Shown one piece after another: positions 57,201 through 64,000 of a stretch of DNA of 64,000 bases. Source of the DNA: Hassallia byssoidea VB512170. Its GTDB lineage: Bacteria > Cyanobacteriota > Cyanobacteriia > Cyanobacteriales > Nostocaceae. The notes under the pieces were generated by a model. That model made no database searches, was not told the origin of the DNA, and saw nothing but the letters and a program-made list of their open reading frames with translations. The position numbers were made by a program, and so were the translations under genes. How positions within the stretch are numbered: position 1 is the stretch's first letter; every line of letters begins with the position of its first letter. The stretch lies in the NCBI RefSeq assembly GCF_000817785.2, contig NZ_JTCM02000003.1:111540-175539 (forward strand). The letters run 5' to 3'.

Positions 57201-57543
57201 AGCTAATAAATGGCAATACTTTTGTTATCAAGCACGTCAAACTTCTTTGGAATTACTTGAGCAGCGTCCTGATTTTGTTAAATTGTGCGAAAAACAGGCG
57301 ACAATTGCTGAACAGAAACTAAATAAGCGCGTTGAACAATTAGAGTTGCGGCTTAATCAACTTGTTGAAAACAAAGAAAGGTCTGATTCGGAACTAGCAG
57401 AAGAAATTGAGACAGAAACTGACTTAATACAACTAATTACAGAAGGAATTCGCCATCCTTCTATTCGCCTTGATTCTGTTGGTTTTATTGTCGTTTCTGG
57501 GCATCCTCCTACTCAATCTGAAGAAGAAGGCGATAATTCGTAA
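54250..57543 (+). CDS. SNF2-family helicase, DpdE-like
   Basis: A 1097-residue protein. N-terminal beta-rich region about 1-150 (VGSLVRSRNNNLGIGKVTQI, RWGIGRIFTWDEDND). SNF2 helicase core: Walker A LLADDEGLGKTIEAGAILRQ (about 180-199), motif II VIFDEADKI, motif III LLLLTATPLLNH, motif V/VI ADWIIHFDIPWSPNRLEKRI and SRIDSI. In motif VI the usual RIGR is RISR. The C-terminal 350 residues are unassigned and end in a coiled coil. The layout resembles DpdE, a helicase-like component of systems that put 7-deazaguanine into DNA, though no other dpd gene is present. Otherwise an RapA-related remodeller. ATG-54250 overlaps an upstream fragment. Confidence 0.75.
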   Translation: MIQVGSLVRSRNNNLGIGKVTQISEQSVVVEYFCSLGKQIQNTLPLISLSQVRIQRQTRCYIKLENEDRWGIGRIFTWDEDNDLYQVDLPDKKTVLVTEQEVYVRCDLPIEDPIDILAMKGQETPYFHERRLALVNCLMSQRAVSRGMTGLLSANIKLYPHQVEVIRRVLEDPIQRYLLADDEGLGKTIEAGAILRQYLLDESQGTALVVVPKYLLEQWHQELENKFYISHFPDRVKVVAVEDVQKINRNADINFVIFDEADKIAAMAYSFDASQRQRFAVYKHIAHKCDRLLLLTATPLLNHERDYLAMLHLLEPDIYRMDDLALFRAKVQNRAAIGKILLSLEDADSVVLKDNLNQLRTLFPKDAYLLDLADKLETKTATDQDKIIREIRTHISDTHRLHRRILRNRPASVEDVIWERNISPKAEYDLDERSIDIHESIEKWRSLAPNEKEYQRIFLLLFLASGTWLGLLEQVITARLKNVARKELIQDFDEESINTLTDTPKFAGEEEILESLLKIVRQPSEDGDRIELLKTVLLYHLSERFNLQSYRSNLSKLLEQVQRRITRPIPGDTLPKIVVFTSFPQVGAEIVRCLRNSFGKAIATHQLGQTSAEVEKNLKQFKNDSKCFILVCDSAGEEGRSLQFADWIIHFDIPWSPNRLEKRISRIDSIYNTQKIELTVFAGADLEDSPHDAWYRLLKEGLAVFHRSITSLEFYVDKKLPQLEAKLFETGANGLIEILQQIQDEIAAEKIKLSQQNVLDEIDIFDEDAIQYFTALDNYDAQYQEIQRSVEQWICDALEFKQVYKTDFTGIQRYQPTMRTLVPVDELRTYFNTFAETFGTFNRKLANQNSDINLYRIGEEFIESLASYIHWDDRGQAFALWRFDKSWDNSEGKEWFGFRFNYIIEANLTYLKDDTKYQILKRRADGLFPPLIESIFVDVERMSVVQDEELLTILQRPYKGKGGTQYRDYNLAKSRLSIIDSFVEANKWQYFCYQARQTSLELLEQRPDFVKLCEKQATIAEQKLNKRVEQLELRLNQLVENKERSDSELAEEIETETDLIQLITEGIRHPSIRLDSVGFIVVSGHPPTQSEEEGDNS

Positions 57544-57546
57544 ATT

Positions 57547-57720
57547 TGTAGTGAGGACTTTAGTCCTCTTCTAAGAAGATAAGCAGTAGGGTGCGTTATG
57601 CCTCAGGCTAACGCACCGTGAAAAATTAGATCAAGATGGTGCGTTAACGAACTAACGCACCCTACAACTACAGATTTATTTTTTGGTAGTCCCTAAGATA
57701 ACGACTTCAGTCGTTACTAC
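57547..57720. repeat. Nested palindromic repeats between the helicase gene and rbcS
   Basis: A left half of the GTAGTGAGG type (57547-57571), then an intact palindromic unit of the GTAGGGTGCGTT/AACGCACCCTAC type (57586-57666), then a right half GACTTCAGTCGTTACTAC (about 57703-57720). This looks like one repeat inserted into another. Confidence 0.75.
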
Positions 57721-57723
57721 GAA

Positions 57724-57753
57724 AATAAGAGAGGTAGATAATTCTACCTCTCT
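57724..57753 (-). terminator. Rho-independent terminator of the rbc operon
   Basis: An 11-bp perfect stem (AGAGAGGTAGA at 57728-57738 with TCTACCTCTCT at 57743-57753), 4-nt loop, then a T-rich stretch (TATTTT) on the minus strand. About 42 bp after the rbcS stop. Confidence 0.88.
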
Positions 57754-57795
57754 ATCTCAAGTCAATTTAAAAGGTAAAAGTAAGAATTACCTTTT

Positions 57796-58131
57796 TTAGT
57801 ATCGGCTGCTGCCGGGTTTATGAACAATAAAGCTGAGAACTTGACACTGCTTAACGTTGTCAAAACCAACAACGCGAATGAAGCAGTTGCCAAACTGAGA
57901 ACGACAGCCTTGCACTTCGCTCAACACTTCTTGAGTAGATTTAGCGTTAAATAAAGGCAACTTCCACAGAGTCCAAAAGAATGTTGTTGGTTCAGAAGTT
58001 TCGTTAAACTCAACTGCGGGAATGTAACCTTGATCTAAGATGTACTGCACTTGCTTGGCGATTTGAGCGTCAGACAGAGGAGGCAGATAAGAAAGGGTTT
58101 CGTAACGACGCTCTTTTGGTAAGGTCTGCAT
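57796..58131 (-). CDS. rbcS: RuBisCO small subunit
   Basis: A 111-residue form IB small subunit. [20 protein letters not shown] at the N-terminus, then [20 protein letters not shown] and [20 protein letters not shown]. It assembles as L8S8 in the carboxysome. Last gene of the rbcL-rbcX-rbcS operon, transcribed from the minus strand. Length is typical. Confidence 0.98.
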   Translation of the reverse strand: MQTLPKERRYETLSYLPPLSDAQIAKQVQYILDQGYIPAVEFNETSEPTTFFWTLWKLPLFNAKSTQEVLSEVQGCRSQFGNCFIRVVGFDNVKQCQVLSFIVHKPGSSRY

Positions 58132-58174
58132 AGTTGGTAATAAAGGAGGGCTTTGACTACAAAGGTGTTGGTTG

Positions 58175-58204
58175 GTAGAGACGCGATGTTCTTCGCGCCT
58201 CTAC
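58175..58204. repeat. GTAGAGACG-type repeat abutting the rbcX stop
   Basis: GTAGAGACGCG with CGCGCCTCTAC as imperfect arms. The right end touches the TAG stop of rbcX (58204-58206). It lies in the rbcX-rbcS spacer. Confidence 0.75.
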
Positions 58205-58608
58205 TAACTTGATGAATTATCCAAATTTGGATCTGAAGCTGCTTGTTCTGATTCTGGGCTGGGTATCGACATATTTAATTGCGTAATTCGCTCTAAATGC
58301 TGGCGACGGTGTTCTGTATTTGCTTGGCTAATACCGATACGAATCATTTCGGGTAAGAAGTCGGTGACTTCGTTGGCGATATGTTCCCTGACAGTCATGA
58401 TCCTTAAAGCCAAATCTGGCTTTTCTCGAAACAGACTTTGAATGTATGCTTCTCCATCCTGAATTTTGTCGGCGGAAAAGTTGTGCAGCCAAAGCGCCAA
58501 GGGAGGATTCGTTTCGCCAAGTTGAGTTAGCACCGTCCGCACTGCTTGATAAGTTAGGTAGCTAGAGAGCGTCTTAACTGTATCCTTTGCAATTTGTTTT
58601 AAATCCAT
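58204..58608 (-). CDS. rbcX: RuBisCO assembly chaperone RbcX
   Basis: A 134-residue helical chaperone that binds the C-terminal tail of RbcL during L8 assembly. KDTVKTLSSYLTYQAVRTVL, LTQLGETNPPLALWLHNFSA and EAYIQSLFREKPDLALRIMT form the four-helix dimer with its groove residues. Located between rbcL and rbcS, as in most Nostocales. The acidic C-terminal tail (about residues 115-134) is the variable part of the family. Confidence 0.97.
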   Translation of the reverse strand: MDLKQIAKDTVKTLSSYLTYQAVRTVLTQLGETNPPLALWLHNFSADKIQDGEAYIQSLFREKPDLALRIMTVREHIANEVTDFLPEMIRIGISQANTEHRRQHLERITQLNMSIPSPESEQAASDPNLDNSSS

Positions 58609-58627
58609 GCTTGACCCAGACCAAAAG

Positions 58628-58702
58628 AGTTATGAGTTATGAGTTATGAGTTATGAGTTATGAATTAATTTAACTCCTCACTCCTAACTTCTAACTCTTA
58701 AC
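58628..58702. repeat. (GTTATGA)n heptamer STRR in the rbcL-rbcX spacer
   Basis: Five GTTATGA heptamers (58628-58664), then CTCCTAACTTCTAACT-type units up to the rbcL stop. Like the psaA-psaB spacer, it lies inside an operon of highly expressed genes. Confidence 0.9.
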
Positions 58703-58708
58703 TTAAAA

Positions 58709-60139
58709 TCAGACGGTATCCATTGCCTCGAACTCGAACTTGATTTCTTTCCACAGTTCGCAAGCAACAGCCAATTCTGGCGACCACTTACAAGCTTCGC
58801 GGATAACATCGTTACCTTCGCGAGCCAAGTTGCGTCCTTCGTTACGTGCTTGGATACAAGCTTCTAAAGCTACGCGGTTAGCGGTAGCGCCAGGAGCGTT
58901 ACCCCAAGGGTGTCCGAGGGTACCACCACCAAATTGTAGTACGGAGTCGTCACCGAAGATTTCTACTAGTGCGGGCATGTGCCATACGTGGATACCACCA
59001 GAAGCAACTGCCATTACACCAGGCATGGAAGCCCAATCTTGAGTGAAGTAGATACCGCGTGACTTGTCTTGCTCAACGTAGTTTTCACGTAGCAAGTCAA
59101 CGAAGCCCATTGTAATACCGCGTTCACCTTCTAACTTACCTACAACGGTTCCGGTGTGGATGTGGTCGCCACCAGACATCCGCAAGCACTTAGCCAATAC
59201 GCGGAAGTGGATACCGTGGTTCTTTTGACGGTCGATAACGGCGTGCATTGCGCGGTGGATGTGCAGCAACAGACCGTTCTTGCGACACCAGTGAGCCAAG
59301 GTGGTGTTAGCGGTGAAACCTGCGGTCAGGTAGTCATGCATGATGATGGGCATTTTGAGTTCTTTGGCGAACTCAGCCCGTTCCAACATTTGTTCGCAGG
59401 TGGGAGCGGTAACGTTGAGGTAGTGACCTTTGATTTCACCGGTTTCAGCTTGTGATTTGTGGATGGCTTCTGCTACAAACAGAAAGCGATCGCGCCATCT
59501 TTGGAATGGTGCTGAGTTGATGTTTTCGTCGTCTTTGGTGAAGTCCAAACCACCGCGCAAGCATTCATAAACGGCACGTCCGTAGTTCTTCGCGGACAAA
59601 CCGAGCTTCGGCTTAATGGTACAACCCAACAACGGACGACCATATTTGTTTATTTTGTCACGTTCAACTTGAATTCCGTGAGGAGGACCTTGGAAGGTCT
59701 TCAAATAAGCAACTGGAATCCGCAAATCTTCCAAACGCAGCGCACGCAATGCTTTGAAACCAAATACGTTACCTACAATCGAGGTCAACATGTTGGTTAC
59801 AGAGCCTTCCTCAAACAAGTCTAGAGGATAAGCAACGTAGCAAATGTACTGATTGTCTTCGCCGGGAACTGGTTCGATGTCGTAGCAACGACCTTTGTAG
59901 CGGTCTAGGTCGGTTAACAAGTCAGTCCATACTGTTGTCCAAGTACCAGTGGAAGACTCAGCAGCTACTGCTGCACCAGCTTCTTCGGGAGGAACTCCAG
60001 GTTGTGGAGTCATCCGGAATGCTGCTAAAAGGTCTGTATCTTTAGGTGTGTAGTCTGGGGTGTAATAAGTTAATCTGTAATCTTTTACCCCAGCCTGATA
60101 ACCTGATTTCGACTGAGTCTTCGTTTGCGCGTAAGACAT
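58709..60139 (-). CDS. rbcL: RuBisCO large subunit
   Basis: A 476-residue form IB large subunit that fixes CO2 onto ribulose 1,5-bisphosphate. [20 protein letters not shown] start; catalytic [14 protein letters not shown]; the carbamylated Lys region [20 protein letters not shown]; loop 6 in [12 protein letters not shown]-terminus ends [17 protein letters not shown] ribosome-binding site lies 7 nt before the ATG. First gene of the operon. Usual length. Confidence 0.99.
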   Translation of the reverse strand: MSYAQTKTQSKSGYQAGVKDYRLTYYTPDYTPKDTDLLAAFRMTPQPGVPPEEAGAAVAAESSTGTWTTVWTDLLTDLDRYKGRCYDIEPVPGEDNQYICYVAYPLDLFEEGSVTNMLTSIVGNVFGFKALRALRLEDLRIPVAYLKTFQGPPHGIQVERDKINKYGRPLLGCTIKPKLGLSAKNYGRAVYECLRGGLDFTKDDENINSAPFQRWRDRFLFVAEAIHKSQAETGEIKGHYLNVTAPTCEQMLERAEFAKELKMPIIMHDYLTAGFTANTTLAHWCRKNGLLLHIHRAMHAVIDRQKNHGIHFRVLAKCLRMSGGDHIHTGTVVGKLEGERGITMGFVDLLRENYVEQDKSRGIYFTQDWASMPGVMAVASGGIHVWHMPALVEIFGDDSVLQFGGGTLGHPWGNAPGATANRVALEACIQARNEGRNLAREGNDVIREACKWSPELAVACELWKEIKFEFEAMDTV

Positions 60140-61204
60140 ACTTTATCCTTCCAACAAGTCAATCTTTTTTACAAGCAAATTACGTTCTGTGCAACTTCCC
60201 CTCACCCCGCTTTTTCCCCCCAACAAGCAGGAGGAGGAATCGGGAAAATTTTTCTTAAGGGTTGCTTTTAACAATGGGTAGCGGTTTTTTGATTCACACT
60301 TAGTTGAGTTAGTCATCTTTCTCACCAGTGCTTATCGTGAATATAAACGCAAGATGCGCCTATATTCCATCGTCCCACGATTGTAAATTCTTTATCTCTT
60401 CTTCGCACTCTACTAAACATAGCTTAACTAAGCGATCGCCTTTTTCTTTGTAAATTCAAAAGATAAGCAAGGCTTGTATACATTACCGCCTTTCTTACCC
60501 CATACATCTTTACCCCTTTCCAGGCAACAGACAAGGAGAAACTTTTTTTAGAGCTGATTTAGCAGAGTCCTTAACGAAAGACAAAAATTGCACACCACGT
60601 AATTTGTATCTTGTTCCACAATATATCAAGAATTCGATAAGTTATTCTTCTAATCTTCTTAACTCTTTTATTTAAATTTGTTATTTAATGTCAGAACTTA
60701 ACATTTTATTAAGATGTATTTACAAACTATAAGTGATAATAGTACCGCCTTATCAAAAAAACCTGCTTTAGAAGCATCTGGGCTAATACCCAGGCAAACT
60801 TACTCGGTTTCTAGGAAAATAACCTTGTTTAGCAACCAAATACTGACATAGAAACCAAGTTTCTAGGAAAGACGCGCGTAAGTCCTCTGAGCTAAGATTG
60901 TAAAGTTTTCTTGAGTGCTGAGAAGCGAGAGTGTTAATTCCTCAACTTCAAACTGAGCGTTTAATTTGACGCGCATTTATCGAATCAGACCTTGACGCTT
61001 ACGCCAAAATGTGCAACGACAAAAGAAAACTTTATCAGTAAAATACGTTTTAATTTGTAGTGAGCGGTTTACCGCTCATATCCTCAGTTTTAAGGGCTGA
61101 AGCCCTTACTACATTATTTATACGCTTCACCGGAACAAAACTGTTTAAAAAATACAAACTACGGGAACACTGTAATTAACCCGCAACCTTTGCAGACAAA
61201 GGCT
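60140..61204. promoter_or_regulatory. Divergent upstream region of rbcL
   Basis: About 1 kb without a gene. It should contain the rbcL promoter and leader (minus strand). A repeat with GGTTTCTAGGAAAATAACC and AACCAAGTTTCTAGGAA (about 60808-60868) occurs near its middle. I looked for an NtcA-type GTAN8TAC and found only GTATCTTGTTCCAC (about 60606), which does not fit the consensus. Confidence 0.6.
61057..61113. repeat. Bipartite GTAGTGAGC...TACTAC repeat
   Basis: Hairpins GTAGTGAGCGGTTTACCGCTC and AAGGGCTGAAGCCCTTACTAC, with 10 bp between them. Same family as the copy at 19379. Confidence 0.9.
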
Positions 61205-62335
61205 ATGGGAGATGTTTCCCAAGGAAGTTTAACAGTGGTATTGTTTTGCGATCGCATTAGTTTATTAATTACTTCTACTGTGTTAGGGTTGGCAATCTCC
61301 ATAACGATTCCAGCCAATGCTGAAAAAAATAGTAGTTCTCCCCCACAAACAACTCCTGACGTAGATTCATCAGAGTTAACTCCCTCTTACCCAGCTTCAC
61401 CACCACCACCGCCAAAAGACCCTTTACCCGACGACAGGGATCTACAAGAACGTTTAAAACAAACTGATTATCGCGTGAGTAACTTGCTGGGGGATCTCCG
61501 AGGTAATCTTTGGGTGGGTTCTTGGCGGGGATTGTCGCACATTGACCCGAACACCGGTAAGATTTTAGGTAGAGTTAGTTTACCAAATGTGGCGATCGGT
61601 GCTTTAGCTCAAGACAAAGTAGGACGCTTGTGGGTGGGAAATTACGAAGGCTTGCAGCGAGTAGATCCGCGTACAAATGAAATCACAGCGCAGAATTTAT
61701 TCTTGCCTTCTAAACGAGTTTTATCGCTGTTGATTGACAAACGTGGCTATTTGTGGACGGGAACTGATAACGGTGTAGCCTTAATTAGCCCAGACCAAGG
61801 TTTAATTATGACAACAGTTAAAGAACTTCCTGGTGTCAGCGCTAACGCTTTAACTTTAGATGCTGATGGTCAACTTTGGGTGGGGACGCTTGATGGAGTA
61901 GTGCGAGTAAATACCGCAAATGCTTACGTCATGAAGTGGATCAACAATTTACCAGGAACGACAGTCCAAGCTTTAGCAATTAGTCCAGAAGGATTAATTT
62001 GGGCAGGAATGCCGAATAATTTGCTGGTTATTAATCCGAAAACTGGTGCAGTGCTGCGGTCTGTCACTCGGTTGCGCGGACGTAACGTCACAGCAGTACG
62101 CTTTGCTAAAGATGGTAGTGTATGGGTCGGAACTAACGATGGTTTGTTAAGATTAAATCCACATACAGGAGCTGTATTAGACGAAGTTGCCGGTCTTCCT
62201 TCTAGTCGCGTGTTTGCCCTTGCACCTGACATTGGTAATAAACTATGGATCGGCACTAGTGAAGGTTTAGCTTGGTTAATGCCGAAAATGCCTTTGGCAA
62301 AAACTCATCTGGCTTTTAGTCGCGCTGTTAAATAA
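61205..62335 (+). CDS. Beta-propeller protein with exported N-terminus
   Basis: A 376-residue protein. ATG-61205 is preferred to the upstream TTG. Residues of about 1-38 (VVLFCDRISLLITSTVLGLA, then PANAEK) look like a signal peptide or anchor. A Pro/Ser-rich spacer follows, then six or seven propeller blades of the two-component regulator type: LRGNLWVGSWRGLSHIDPNT, VGRLWVGNYEGLQRVDPRTN, RGYLWTGTDNGVALISPDQG, DGQLWVGTLDGVVRV and GSVWVGTNDGLLRLNPHTG. No output kinase domain is present, so it is not a complete sensor. A periplasmic binding propeller is likely. Confidence 0.85.
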   Translation: MGDVSQGSLTVVLFCDRISLLITSTVLGLAISITIPANAEKNSSSPPQTTPDVDSSELTPSYPASPPPPPKDPLPDDRDLQERLKQTDYRVSNLLGDLRGNLWVGSWRGLSHIDPNTGKILGRVSLPNVAIGALAQDKVGRLWVGNYEGLQRVDPRTNEITAQNLFLPSKRVLSLLIDKRGYLWTGTDNGVALISPDQGLIMTTVKELPGVSANALTLDADGQLWVGTLDGVVRVNTANAYVMKWINNLPGTTVQALAISPEGLIWAGMPNNLLVINPKTGAVLRSVTRLRGRNVTAVRFAKDGSVWVGTNDGLLRLNPHTGAVLDEVAGLPSSRVFALAPDIGNKLWIGTSEGLAWLMPKMPLAKTHLAFSRAVK

Positions 62336-62420
62336 GGGAGTAGGGAATGGGGAGTAGGGAATAGGGAATTCAAAATTTCCGCACTCACCACTCCCCACTC
62401 ACTACTCACCACTCCCCTTT
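62336..62420. repeat. GGGGAGTAGGGAAT and CACTCCCC repeats
   Basis: G-rich units followed by complementary C-rich units, in the spacer between the propeller gene and panB. The two halves are partly complementary and could form a hairpin. Confidence 0.7.
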
Positions 62421-62426
62421 GAAAAA

Positions 62427-63197
62427 ATGCCAGTCACTACCCAACAATTAATTCAATGGAAACAACAAAAGCGTTCAATTGTGGCTTTGACTGCTTGGGA
62501 TTATGCGATCGCACAAATCCTCGATGCTGCTGGTGTAGATTTAATTTTGGTGGGTGACTCAATGGCGGTGGTGTTGGGGTATGAAACAACACTACCTATT
62601 ACTTTGGATGAAATGCTTTACCACGCCAAAGCTGTGCGACGTGGTGTAAAACGCGCTTTAATGGTGGTAGATTTACCATTTTTGACGTATCAAGAAAGTA
62701 TTCAGCAAGCGATGCATTCAGCCGGCAGGGTGTTGAAGGAGACGGGAGCGCAAGCGGTAAAATTAGAGGGTGGCTATCCGGCAATGATTGAAACGATCGC
62801 TCGTTTGGTGCAAGCGGGAATTCCGGTGATGGGTCATGTAGGATTGACACCACAATCGATACATCAAATTGGCTTGCGACAACAGGGAAAGACGCAAGAA
62901 GATAGTGAGAGAATTTTAAGTGAAGCGATCGCTCTTGAACAAGCGGGTGTGTTTGCGATTGTCTTAGAGCATATAAGCGCAGATTTAGCAATGCAGATTA
63001 CACAAAAGTTGAACATTCCCACAATTGGTATTGGTGCGGGAGTGCATTGTGATGGACAAGTGTTAGTTACTTCTGATGTGTTGGGACTTTCAGAAAAACA
63101 GCCTCCCTTTGCTAAAGTTTATACAAATCTGCGGGAAACGATTAACAAAGCTGTGCAGGAATACTCTGTGGAAGTGCGAGAAAAGAAGTTTCCGTAA
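62427..63197 (+). CDS. panB: Ketopantoate hydroxymethyltransferase
   Basis: A 256-residue enzyme that adds a C1 unit from 5,10-methylenetetrahydrofolate to 2-oxoisovalerate in pantothenate (CoA) synthesis. The Mg-binding region is [33 protein letters not shown] and [17 protein letters not shown] with the catalytic Glu; [20 protein letters not shown] at the C-terminus. Typical length for a cyanobacterial PanB. Confidence 0.96.
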   Translation: MPVTTQQLIQWKQQKRSIVALTAWDYAIAQILDAAGVDLILVGDSMAVVLGYETTLPITLDEMLYHAKAVRRGVKRALMVVDLPFLTYQESIQQAMHSAGRVLKETGAQAVKLEGGYPAMIETIARLVQAGIPVMGHVGLTPQSIHQIGLRQQGKTQEDSERILSEAIALEQAGVFAIVLEHISADLAMQITQKLNIPTIGIGAGVHCDGQVLVTSDVLGLSEKQPPFAKVYTNLRETINKAVQEYSVEVREKKFP

Positions 63198-63369
63198 GCA
63201 GAGGAAAGCATCTTAGTTTTGCGGATGCGGATAAGCTGTTCCACATTTAAATTGCACGCATTAGGGCAAGCAAGATGCCCACCCCACAATAGTTTGATTC
63301 AATTTAGATATGCAAACTAGATATGGAACAGCTTATTATAAAATCATAAAAAGCGCCAACATATTCAGC

Positions 63370-64000
63370 GTGAAAACTGACAGCATCTTTTATCGGCTAT
63401 TTCAAGAATTTCCCAGCATCTTCTTTGAACTTATTGGCAATCCTCCCGAAGCTGCAAATACCTATCAATTTGCTTCAGTTGAAATTAAGCAAACAGCTTT
63501 TAGAATTGATGGTGTGTTTCTTCCCACCCAAGAAGATAATCCAATTTATTTTGTTGAAGTTCAATTCCAATCTGATACAGAACTTTACTCGCGTCTGGTA
63601 TCGGAAATATTTTTATACCTACGCCAAAATAAACCCAGAGGCACTTGGCGTGGAGTAGTGATTTATCCTAATAGAAACATAGATACATCTGATACCAAAG
63701 ATTGCCATGAATTCTTTACGAGTCAGCGCATCAGCCGAATTTATTTGAATGAATTAGGTGAAGCTGCATCACTACCAATTGGTATTGCTACTATTAAATT
63801 AGTAGTTGAAGATGAAGATACAGCAATTATCGCTGCTAGAGAATTAATCAACCGAACCAAGCAAGCGGAAAATTTACAACTGCAACAGCAGTTACTAGAA
63901 TTTATAGAGACGATTTTGGTTTATAAGTTTCCGAAAATGAGTCGAGAGGAGATAGAAGGAATGTTTGGATTAAGTGAGTTAAAGCAAACGCGAGTTTATC
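63370..64000 (+). CDS. Rpn family/DUF2887 nuclease, 3' end outside the window
   Basis: Starts with GTG (KTDSIFYRLFQEFPSIFFEL) and stays open for 210 codons to the window edge. The PD-(D/E)xK nuclease features are FRIDGVFLP (Asp) and YFVEVQFQSDTELYSRLVSE (Glu-x-Gln), the usual Rpn/YhgA-like active site. The later segment MSREEIEGMFGLSELKQTRV is typical of the C-terminal tail of cyanobacterial members. Rpn proteins are recombination-promoting DNases that are numerous in Nostocales. About 50-80 residues are probably missing. Confidence 0.88.
   Translation, partial: MKTDSIFYRLFQEFPSIFFELIGNPPEAANTYQFASVEIKQTAFRIDGVFLPTQEDNPIYFVEVQFQSDTELYSRLVSEIFLYLRQNKPRGTWRGVVIYPNRNIDTSDTKDCHEFFTSQRISRIYLNELGEAASLPIGIATIKLVVEDEDTAIIAARELINRTKQAENLQLQQQLLEFIETILVYKFPKMSREEIEGMFGLSELKQTRVY

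Noticed and set aside
60600..60625. Possible NtcA site upstream of rbcL (GTATCTTGTTCCAC)
   Set aside because: It does not fit GTAN8TAC (CAC instead of TAC), and there is no placed promoter to support it.
1..64000. CRISPR array, tRNA or rRNA genes
   Set aside because: The tandem repeats present are contiguous minisatellites without spacers, and no cloverleaf or rRNA-like sequence was recognised by eye. A tRNAscan and Rfam search would decide.

Overview
The window looks like chromosome of a filamentous, probably heterocyst-forming cyanobacterium (order Nostocales). The grounds are psaA-psaB and rbcL-rbcX-rbcS operons of cyanobacterial type, very frequent HIP1 octamers (GCGATCGC), several intergenic heptanucleotide tandem repeats (STRR type), sucrose synthase, two large multi-PAS/GAF hybrid histidine kinases, and many dispersed palindromic repeats. 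The genus is inference only. I saw no rRNA, tRNA, CRISPR array, prophage or intact insertion sequence.

Layout. 1-6.3 kb: two DUF1565 beta-helix proteins (the first cut by the window edge, the second with SLH domains) flank a DUF433/DUF5615 toxin-antitoxin-like pair, an exported caspase-fold protein and a cyanobacterial protein of unknown function. 6.4-11.5 kb: a 21-bp minisatellite, then a Gld-type ABC exporter cluster (ATPase, permease, GldG-like protein, DUF4340 protein). 12-19.2 kb: purU, an exported truncated haemoglobin, a lone potC, two tiny membrane-peptide genes, a GT4 glycosyltransferase, a phosphoribosyltransferase and a flavin-binding stress protein. 19.5-26.4 kb: two hybrid histidine kinases separated by a second 21-bp minisatellite. 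26.5-29.8 kb: tmk, a PepE-like peptidase, holB, a SnoaL-like protein and a KGG stress protein. 30-35.8 kb: a GH65 phosphorylase fused to beta-phosphoglucomutase, next to sucrose synthase. 36-41.2 kb: a GNAT pseudogene split by a MITE, a GAF protein and a GMC oxidoreductase. 41.6-46.3 kb: psaB and psaA. 46.8-54 kb: a lipoprotein with FFNRR repeats, glutaminase, an NHLRC2-like thioredoxin/NHL protein, a renalase-like oxidoreductase and a DUF3140/DUF2945 stress pair. 54-57.5 kb: an orphan SNF2-type helicase resembling DpdE, translationally coupled to a short orphan reading frame. 57.8-60.1 kb: rbcLXS. 61.2-64 kb: a beta-propeller protein, panB and an Rpn/DUF2887 nuclease cut by the right edge.

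How the genes work together. Light capture (PsaA/B) and carbon fixation (RbcL/X/S) lie in the same window as carbohydrate handling (SusA and the GH65-PGM fusion, one strand, about 140 bp apart if the longest GH65 frame is used). The four Gld-type genes probably form one membrane machine. The most distinctive property of the DNA is its repeat load. Heptamer STRRs sit in the spacers inside operons, including psaA-psaB and rbcL-rbcX. G/C-skewed microsatellites have expanded in frame inside three proteins. Small palindromic elements supply or abut the stop codons of several genes. The best candidates for undescribed biology are the two small membrane-peptide genes, the orphan DpdE-like helicase with its coupled fragment, and the roughly 270-bp nested-palindrome MITE.
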